Source: Diphasiastrum complanatum (lineage: Eukaryota; Streptophyta; Lycopodiopsida; Lycopodiales; Lycopodiaceae). From it: DNA of 64,000 bases. This document shows, one piece after another, positions 57,241 through 64,000 of this stretch; the first letter of the stretch is position 1, and each line of letters starts with the position of its first letter. The position numbers and the translations under genes were made by a program. Location: positions 57,861,600 through 57,925,599 of the forward strand of contig CM055096.1 of assembly GCA_029204225.1 (NCBI GenBank), in the 5' to 3' direction. Below the pieces are notes generated by a model. It saw nothing but the letters and a program-made list of their open reading frames with translations. It was not told the origin of the DNA and ran no database searches.

Positions 57241-58130
57241 TCGATCAGACTACTACTCTCCTTTGCAGCTGCAGCATATCTTGAAGTCCATCAAATGGAT
57301 GTCCATATCGCTTTCCTCAATGGGACCATTAAAGAGGAAATTTTTATGTCATAGCCAAAAGAATACGAGTTGAGGGGTAAGAAACATCTTGTATGCAAAA
57401 TTCACAAGGTCCTCTATGGGCTGAAACAATCACCCAGAGCCTGGTTCCAGAAAATAAATGTATTTCTTATTGAATGGTTTTAGTCCAAACTCAGCAGATT
57501 CAAATGTCTACTTCAAATTTGTATCAAATTTTTTGATCATCATCACTCTCTATGTTGATGATAGTCTATTATTTAGTAACGATCTGAATATGATGAAGGA
57601 CACCAAATGCATGTTGGCCAAGGAGTACAAAATGACTGATATGGGTCCAGCTCACTATTGTCTCGAAATTGAAATTTTCCGAATCTGACCCAGCAGACTG
57701 ATATTCATCAGTCAGCTCACAAACATGCTGGAAAAGTATGGAATGGCCAACTGCAGACCAAGTTACTTTCCACTCAACCTTGGTCTAAAGTTGTCAAAGG
57801 AACAATCTCCTCAAACCGAGGAAGAGGAGGAGGAAATGAAGAAATATCTATTTCACTCCTTCATCGACTCACTGATGTATGCAATGATCTACACTTGACC
57901 TGACATTACATATTCAATCAGTTCACTTAACTAGTTTCTATCAAATCCAAGGCCTAGCCCATTGGAAAGCACTTACAAAGGTCATGAAGTACATCCAAGC
58001 AACCAAACAACTCAGCATTTGTTATGGACTCATCCAATCTGCCAATATTCTAGAAGGATACACAGATGCAAATTGAGCAGGGTCATCTCAGATTCAACAA
58101 TATGTTAAATTTGAAGATCAAAACTTTCTA
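57241..58130 (+). pseudogene. Outer copia RT and RNase H remnant
   Basis: Starts with HQMDVHIAFLNGTIKEEIFM in a shifted frame, then LVCKIHKVLYGLKQSPRAWF, SADSNVYFKFVSNFL, the catalytic TLYVDDSLLF box and MGPAHYCLEIEIF (57458-57688). A stop and a frame change then lead into weakly readable RNase H up to 58130. Premature stops inactivate it. Confidence 0.82.
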
Positions 58131-58150
58131 GGATCCACATTAAGGGGGAG

Positions 58151-58238
58151 TGTTGAATTCGATGCTCAGCCTCAAATCCATTTATTAATGAGCATCCTAA
58201 AAACTCTACAAAATTCAGAAAACAAAGGCTCGAGTTTT
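58151..58238 (+). repeat. Truncated 3' LTR of the outer copia element
   Basis: TGTTGAATTCGATGCTCAGCC follows an AGGGGGAG purine tract and matches the first about 90 bp of 49790-50468. Confidence 0.85.
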
Positions 58239-58534
58239 TCATGTAACGGAAGCTAGCACAATGTATATGCCCTAGTTTAGAGAGTCTACACATTAAGTGG
58301 CCTCAAGAATATGTAAATGTTAGTGATCTTCCAAACTCTATTGACAAGGATTTAGAAACCAACTTTTGTTCCTTGAGCATACATACATAGATAATAGTAA
58401 TTATGGGCAACAAGCTTCATGAGAAAGGACCAAAAGGAGGAACCACTAAGGTTTTGTCTCTTGAATACAAACTGCTAAATTGGTATTTGGTAGTAAATAA
58501 AGGAAGAGGTTAAGAAATTTGCAGCGAATAGTAG
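58239..58534. other. Nothing recognised
   Basis: A short gap between the truncated copia LTR and the gypsy LTR, without motifs. Confidence 0.45.
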
Positions 58535-59214
58535 TGTTAAGGCCCCTAACTTTTCATGAAATGCAATTCATTGAAAGGAATATGCAAGAGTCGATCATTG
58601 AATAACATGTAGTCGAAGGAAACTCGAAAAAATTGGAGCATTAGGTCCCCTCACATTTTATTGAATTTGATTCATTGAAAGGAATAAGCAAGAGTATAAG
58701 GGAAAGCTCCTCAAGATCCTGCTTACAAGAGAAACACAATGGAAAATGCACTACGGAGAAACCACCCAACCAAGTAGAAGCAACCAATCAACTATAGAAG
58801 CTTCAACCCCAAGCCAAGGAACAAGGAGCATGTAAGTAGAGTGAGAGCTTGGCAATGAATCAACCACAAATGTAAGTAGCTGGGCGAGTTTCACCTCCTT
58901 ATTAGAGCCTAGAACCACTTGTGCACATAGACATGCAAGGTCCTAACTCTCCTATACATAGATTTATCGAGAATAGAGTCTCTATGCATGGATCCTCTAT
59001 TTATAGAATTGCTATTGATAACTCTACACATGCATACATTGTCTCATACCTTGTACTAACTCCATTTAGTGTGTTCTGGGCCTCACAAGGTTATTAGTTA
59101 CTTTTGGGTCACGTCTAGTATGACGTGGCATAACTAACAGCTTGTTTCACTAGAGTACCGTGTATCCAAGGCTAGGAATATATTGAATCCTATGTACTGG
59201 TCATGGACATGACA
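58535..59214 (-). repeat. Gypsy LTR (chromovirus family copy 2)
   Basis: On the plus strand it runs from TGTTAAGGCCCC to GTCATGGACATGACA and is followed by a purine-tract complement (CTTCCCCCC). Length about 680 bp. It is the 3' LTR of a minus-strand element and is related to 9590-10064. Confidence 0.75.
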
Positions 59215-59935
59215 TTCTTCCCCCCTTGAACTGCTCATGTCCTCAGAAGTTGAACTTAGGAAAATTCTTCTTTATGCTATCAACTCTCTCCCACGAATCA
59301 TCATCCTCAGTACGACCTTTCCACCGAATTAAGCACTCAGAGATAGAATGATTTCTCAATTGTTTATCTCTAGTTCTGAGCACTTTCTCAGGTTTCAAAT
59401 GTACAATAAGTGACAAATCTTCCATATGGGATAAATTCTCATTCGATCCAACTGTATCACCTTCATGTAAACTTAGTTTCAAATGACTTACATGAAATAC
59501 TACGTGTGCAGTCAATTTTCCTTGAAGATCGAGTTCATACGCCAAAGAACCAATTCTATGTACAATTCTGAACGGTCCACAAAAATGGGTAGACAGTTTG
59601 TAATGCTTCCCTGTACATAATGTCTTAGAATCTTTTGGAATCCTAAGATATACCTAGTCATCAACTTTAAAATCTCTTAGAGACCTCTTAAGATTAGCAT
59701 AGTGCTTATTTCTATCTTGAGCACTTCGGATACTATCCTTGCCCACTTGCAATATCACTTGCATATTATGCAAGCAATCAACAACTTCCTAGATCTTAAC
59801 AGACTTCGTCTCAACATTTACTGGAGATCTAGGTTGACAACCGTACATAAGCATAAAAGGACTGTAACATATAGCAGAATGTTTTCTACTGGTATATGCA
59901 AACTCAACCAGTGGGAGGTAATCTTTGTGAAGAAT
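59215..59935 (-). pseudogene. Gypsy integrase C-terminus and chromodomain, fragment 2
   Basis: The minus strand shows an open 101-codon piece (59545-59243): MAYELDLQGKLTAHVVFHVS, then RNHSISECLIRWKGRTEDDD and SWERV. This is the integrase tail and a chromodomain with its aromatic Trp positions. The stretch 59935-59550 holds the preceding integrase tail with stops. The element is cut at about 59935. The same domains occur in worse condition at 10086-10880. Confidence 0.82.
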
Positions 59936-60244
59936 TTCAAATCATTAAGATCCAAAATATCCCTTTGATCTTTGGTTAGAAAGACAAGCAAATCACCAAT
60001 CTTGCCAATGTAGAAAAACCAATAGCTACACTATGAATGAGATGCAAACTCTAATAGATCTTGATCAAAAATCAATCAAAACATGAACTAATATTGTTGT
60101 CCATATAGAAATAGTAAGTTATTGTATTTCACATGTGTGGATCTAAAAATAGCAATTAATGCGCATTCTACACATAAAATTGCAAGATATCACAAGTATA
60201 GTGCACCAATGGATAGTAGAACCCAAAGAGAACCATGTATAAGC

Positions 60245-60246
<2 letters not shown>
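59936..60246. other. Weak LTR-like stretch
   Basis: Parts near 60095-60180 (TTTCACATGTGTG, ATTCTACACA) resemble 8260-8350 of the copia LTR at 8096-8463, in the same order. Too diverged to annotate as an LTR. Confidence 0.35.

Positions 60247-60330
<84 letters not shown>
60247..60330. repeat. GA microsatellite (about 42 units)
   Basis: An uninterrupted GA run, the longest simple repeat in the window. Confidence 0.98.
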
Positions 60331-60333
<3 letters not shown>

Positions 60334-61815
60334 TCTTATCTTCCCATGAGTTACATCCATTTATAACAGGTCCAAATCTAAATTCAAACTTTGGTTTCTC
60401 TCCATAATGAAAACCCTACTATTTTTGTGACTAGATTCAATGTATCTACTACTCAAATCGAATCTATCCAAAACTCGTGTTCTATAGTTTTCCATGCTTT
60501 TTAAAAGTGTGTATTCAGCCAGCGTCCAACTTCCAACCAAAGCGTGAAACGTGAAATATGATCTGATAAATATGTTCTGTATTTGTCATCATAAAACATG
60601 CACTATGCCCTGATAATTCAAATCGTCGTACACGGAATATATAGATAGAATCTACTTGGATTGAGGTTACTGCAGGGGTGACAAAATAGAGATCGAAACA
60701 TGGTTCTAGGATGAGGCTCGAGGATAGAGTTGGAACGAGGAGAGATTAGCTGATAAGGAACAATGACACCCAAAAAAATATCGGAAGAGCCATAAGTTTG
60801 TTGCTTGGCAGCATCATTACTTCGTTGCAGTGCAACTACCTATTTGTGATCGAAGATCTTGGCTTGCATTCTAAGATTGTGGATTTTAACGTTTATGTGG
60901 GGGGGAAGGCCCTGCCCGAGAGCCTTCCCTGCTGGGAGGGCTGTTGCCCAAGGGCGGGAGCCCGAGGTCAGGGTGCTCATTGCGAAGGGGGAGATTCCTG
61001 GGTGACATTACTGCATAATGCACCAGTAATCCAGCTGTCAGATCAGATTCTTGCAAAACACGATACTAATCCAGCTGTCACACCAGTATTATGCAAATTG
61101 TGGCATTAGTAACTCTGTGGTTGAAAATTTTGTGGGAGGAGGTGCTTGCAAAATGCACAGGAACTATGAGCACTGAGCATTACGGTTTAGAAAGGCAGCT
61201 TTAGTGAACGGCCATGCAAACATGCAAACTACACCCACATCAAGTGACTTGATGAGGCTAGTATTATTATTCCAAGGATTTTATTGATGCATTTACATCA
61301 AAACAAAATTCTCCTAGACATTCATCCTAGGGTGCATCAAGGTTCAAAAAGTCTAACAACAAACAACTTGGTATTGCCCCCACTCTCTTACACATTATCA
61401 TGTATGGTGAATCCTTGGACATATATTTACATAAGCTTTAATCGTGCCTTGGAAATTGACCAAATTATTGCCATCTCTTACAGGATAGAATGAAGGAAAT
61501 AAATCCCTCAAATCAAGGGTAGTAAAAGCTAAAAACTAGGTTTGAAATATGACAATAGAAAATCAAAAGTGGCAAAGCTTAACAACAATCAATATAATAA
61601 TAATCTACATAACACAATCAAAAAAGAATGAGAGATACAATGTGCATGAAAGTAGAACAAAATTTGCTACTATTATTGTAAAACATGCAGGGATAATGGA
61701 AGTACAATGACGTATCAAGAAAAAGTTTTTTTGCTTTTGTCAATTATCAAAAAATAAAGTACTCTGGTTACTCCAGAAATCTTGCTCCTTTCATGTTTCC
61801 CCTTCTTGGTGTGTG

Positions 61816-61816
<1 letters not shown>
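60331..61816. other. No gene recognised; GC-rich hairpin near 60904-60930
   Basis: A locally GC-rich patch at about 60898-60990 stands out from AT-rich surroundings and contains GGGAAGGC-loop-GCCTTCCC-type complementarity. TAATCCAGCTGTCA is repeated near 61027 and 61068. The 103-codon plus frame through this patch has no recognisable motif. Confidence 0.45.

Positions 61817-61851
<35 letters not shown>
61817..61851. repeat. CA microsatellite
   Basis: About 17 CA units, preceded by a short GT run and followed by AT repeats. Confidence 0.96.
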
Positions 61852-61852
<1 letters not shown>

Positions 61853-64000
61853 TATATATTTCTGCAATTACTACTTGTGTTGATCTTGACGTCTAGTAAT
61901 TCCAAACTCATAGGTAGTGGTCTAAACTTCTTGCCGTAAATATAGCATGCATGATAATTTGAATTGGTGAAATTCAACCACAAAATATTAGGAGAGGCAT
62001 TGAAGTTTTAATGGTTATGTTCCCACAACAAAAAGATGCCCTATTCCAAGTTAAATTATACAAAATGCAAGTTTAATATTGATGCTCTTTGGAACTTCCA
62101 TCATTGGTTAATTAGTAATGTATGAGATAGGTGCAAAACTTTGGCACAAATGAATGGATTGGAAATCTAAGCACCACTCTAAGCATTGAGTTATGTGTTT
62201 ATGTGTGTCTTGGGTGATACATACATGGAGATGTTGTGAGATCAATAGTCCACCTTCAAAGATGAACCCTAACATTTGAGCTTTGATCTTGTGAGGGATG
62301 TTGTTGATCCATAGTTCGAGCTTTCGCATATTGTCATTGGGGGTCCCTACATTAATACATTATTTTGCCATGCTTGAGCTCTTAAAAAACCATATTTTAT
62401 TTTCCTTGTTGTAAGTGTTATAATTAATAATTAGGTTGATTCATAGTCTCTCTTTAATATGGATAAGGCCTTTCAAAATAATGTCATTGCAATCCATATA
62501 TATCACATCACATTACACTCAACTTTTAGTTTCGTGACAAAAAAAACTTGAGAAGACATTAATTATCCACTTTAAATTGGTGTATTTTCTTCACCCATCC
62601 TCAGGGGTGAATGTTGATTTAACCCTTCAACAATCAATCAACATTATTGAACATAGGTCCTCCATTGAGTGCTGAGTTGGTTAGGACTTCCAGTTTCTTT
62701 GCCTAAAGTAAAGAATTCAACTCCAATCATTTTCTCTACGCAAGTTAAAGAATTCAACTTCAATCCATTACATAACTGAAACTAGATTCTTTTGTTTAAC
62801 ATCATTAGATATTGAAGAAACCAAGTGTTCATTACTTTCTATGGAGTAATGAAAAGTCTCTTTGGAAGATAGAGATTAAAGTTTGTACAAAAAGGTTAAG
62901 AAACTATTTGCTCTAGGGTTAGAGCCTGCACGTGTTGATCATTTGGCTCTTGTGCATTTGCAAACGATGTATTTTTTAGCCTTCTTTTTGCGATAGGTGC
63001 AACACTTACCTCCATTTAGGGAGTGGATTGCCATCAGCGTTGGACTTGTCATTGAATCTTATATCGATCCCTTGATAAACTTTGAGTTTTTTGTCTCAAG
63101 CTTCAAGAAATTATCTTTCATATTACTCATAAACTAGACTGTCCTAGTCCCTTAATTGACTAAACAAAGAGTACCCTTCGCAATGGAAAGAATCACCTTT
63201 TCTAAATAGCTTGCATCCCCTGCTATTAGTGTTGACCAAGTTAAATCACTTATTCTAAACACCTTCAAAAAAGAAGATTGCGTTTGACAACGAGTATTGT
63301 ACAACTATCTACTTCCAAGATTGGGCTGGCTTGGTTGTCATTCCTCCATGCTTTTTTGGAAATTTTTGCCATAATTGAAGATTGTTCCAATGGTCCTTGT
63401 CTTGAACCTTGAGAGGCTTGTGCACGTGAGTATTGGATGACATTGATTCAAAAAAGAAAAGAAAATTCCGATCCCCAAGCTGCCAAAGTCACTTCACAAG
63501 AATGTTTATATGCCAATCTAGCTTTTCTTCAAAACAATAATACCTTAAAAGTTGTTCGGCTTGTTCCTGATTTCTTCTTCTTTTATCGTCTCTTTCCTTC
63601 ATCTCATTAATCTCCCCGCTTTTCTTTTATATTCTTCTTAAATTATCCATGAGCAAAAGAGTTTCTCAAGTAAGAAAATAAGCTGACATATTGAATAATA
63701 TAGTGATTTGTTGATGTTTTTTAAAATTTTCATAGAGATTGATGCTTGCAACAAGAAATCCATTTGTTGCACAACTACTTTCATAGTCTTGTTAAATACG
63801 AAAAGCTACTTATTTTTTGTCAATTTCATCATTGTGCAGTTCTATATCTGTTCAAGATGGACGTCAAACAAGTCAGAAGAGACATTTCAGAAGTACCACT
63901 TCTAGTAAATTATTTATTTTCTCTTGTATTAGTTAGTAGTTTAGTGATTTTACAGTTTAAACCATAGATGCACAGAAACGCGTTTCTGAGGGCACGCGTT
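61852..64000. other. No feature recognised
   Basis: AT-rich sequence with short frames only (the longest under 75 codons), none with motifs. No repeat family seen elsewhere in the window was noticed here. Confidence 0.5.

Larger units (their letters stand above)
49790..58238 (+). mobile_element. Outer copia element split by a nested composite
   Basis: A 5' LTR (49790-50468), primer site (50469 onward) and gag start (50607-50735) are separated by about 6.5 kb of other copia sequence from RT/RNase H remnants (57241-58130), a purine tract AGGGGGAG and a truncated 3' LTR (58151-58238). The first about 90 bp of the two LTRs match closely, showing that the ends belong together. It is inserted in a LINE on the left. 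Confidence 0.8.

Noticed and set aside
60122-60349. 75-codon frame with Arg-Glu repeats
   Set aside because: It is a product of the GA microsatellite.
1-64000. CRISPR arrays, bacterial-style operons, rRNA or tRNA genes, toxin or defence systems
   Set aside because: None seen. The only tRNA-related sequences are short primer binding sites of retrotransposons, and the repeats are microsatellites, tandem duplications and LTRs.

Overview
The window reads as nuclear DNA of a land plant with a large, transposon-rich genome. The evidence is spliced plant-type genes with GT-AG introns, Ty1/copia and Ty3/gypsy elements primed by initiator-Met tRNA, LINE fragments with plant-type reverse transcriptase, long GA and CA microsatellites, and no operon-like gene packing. 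A fern or gymnosperm would fit the very long intron and the density of old elements, but the sequence alone does not settle the lineage.

Two host genes can be supported, both on the minus strand. The first (11647-25673) is a single-domain cyclophilin of 171 residues. Its four coding exons join with perfect phase and add up to exactly 172 codons, but the gene covers 14 kb because its second intron is about 11.7 kb and is packed with gypsy, LINE and MITE-like sequence. The protein lacks most of one active-site loop and two substrate-side residues. The second (35530-37956) is a compact two-exon gene for a conserved plant ARM-repeat/TPR protein of 678 residues.

Almost everything else is mobile DNA. 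At 1-5470 an old copia pol region carries a young nested LTR element (208-4780) with a perfect 5-bp target duplication that encodes only GAG and protease. At 5978-8463 a minus-strand copia relative has also lost integrase and most of RT. At 9590-10880 and 58535-59935 lie minus-strand chromovirus-type gypsy 3' ends of one family. Inside the big cyclophilin intron are a degenerate gypsy element (14376-18529), LINE pieces and a 380-bp MITE candidate. At 29860-30960 is a gypsy remnant, and at 31093-34378 a copia element with both LTRs and a target duplication that has pol but no gag or protease. From 40 to 49 kb there are gag/protease scraps, an unusual degenerate array of a TTGCATCCGA-like word, two same-family copia fragments in inverted arrangement, and a LINE. 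From 49790 to 58238 a copia element is split by a composite of two inverted same-family copia copies. The last 4 kb hold only microsatellites and unrecognised sequence.

I saw no tRNA, rRNA, CRISPR array or defence-type system. The most unusual items are the cyclophilin gene and its protein, the set of non-autonomous copia elements with complementary deletions, the inverted same-family pairs, and the MITE candidate.
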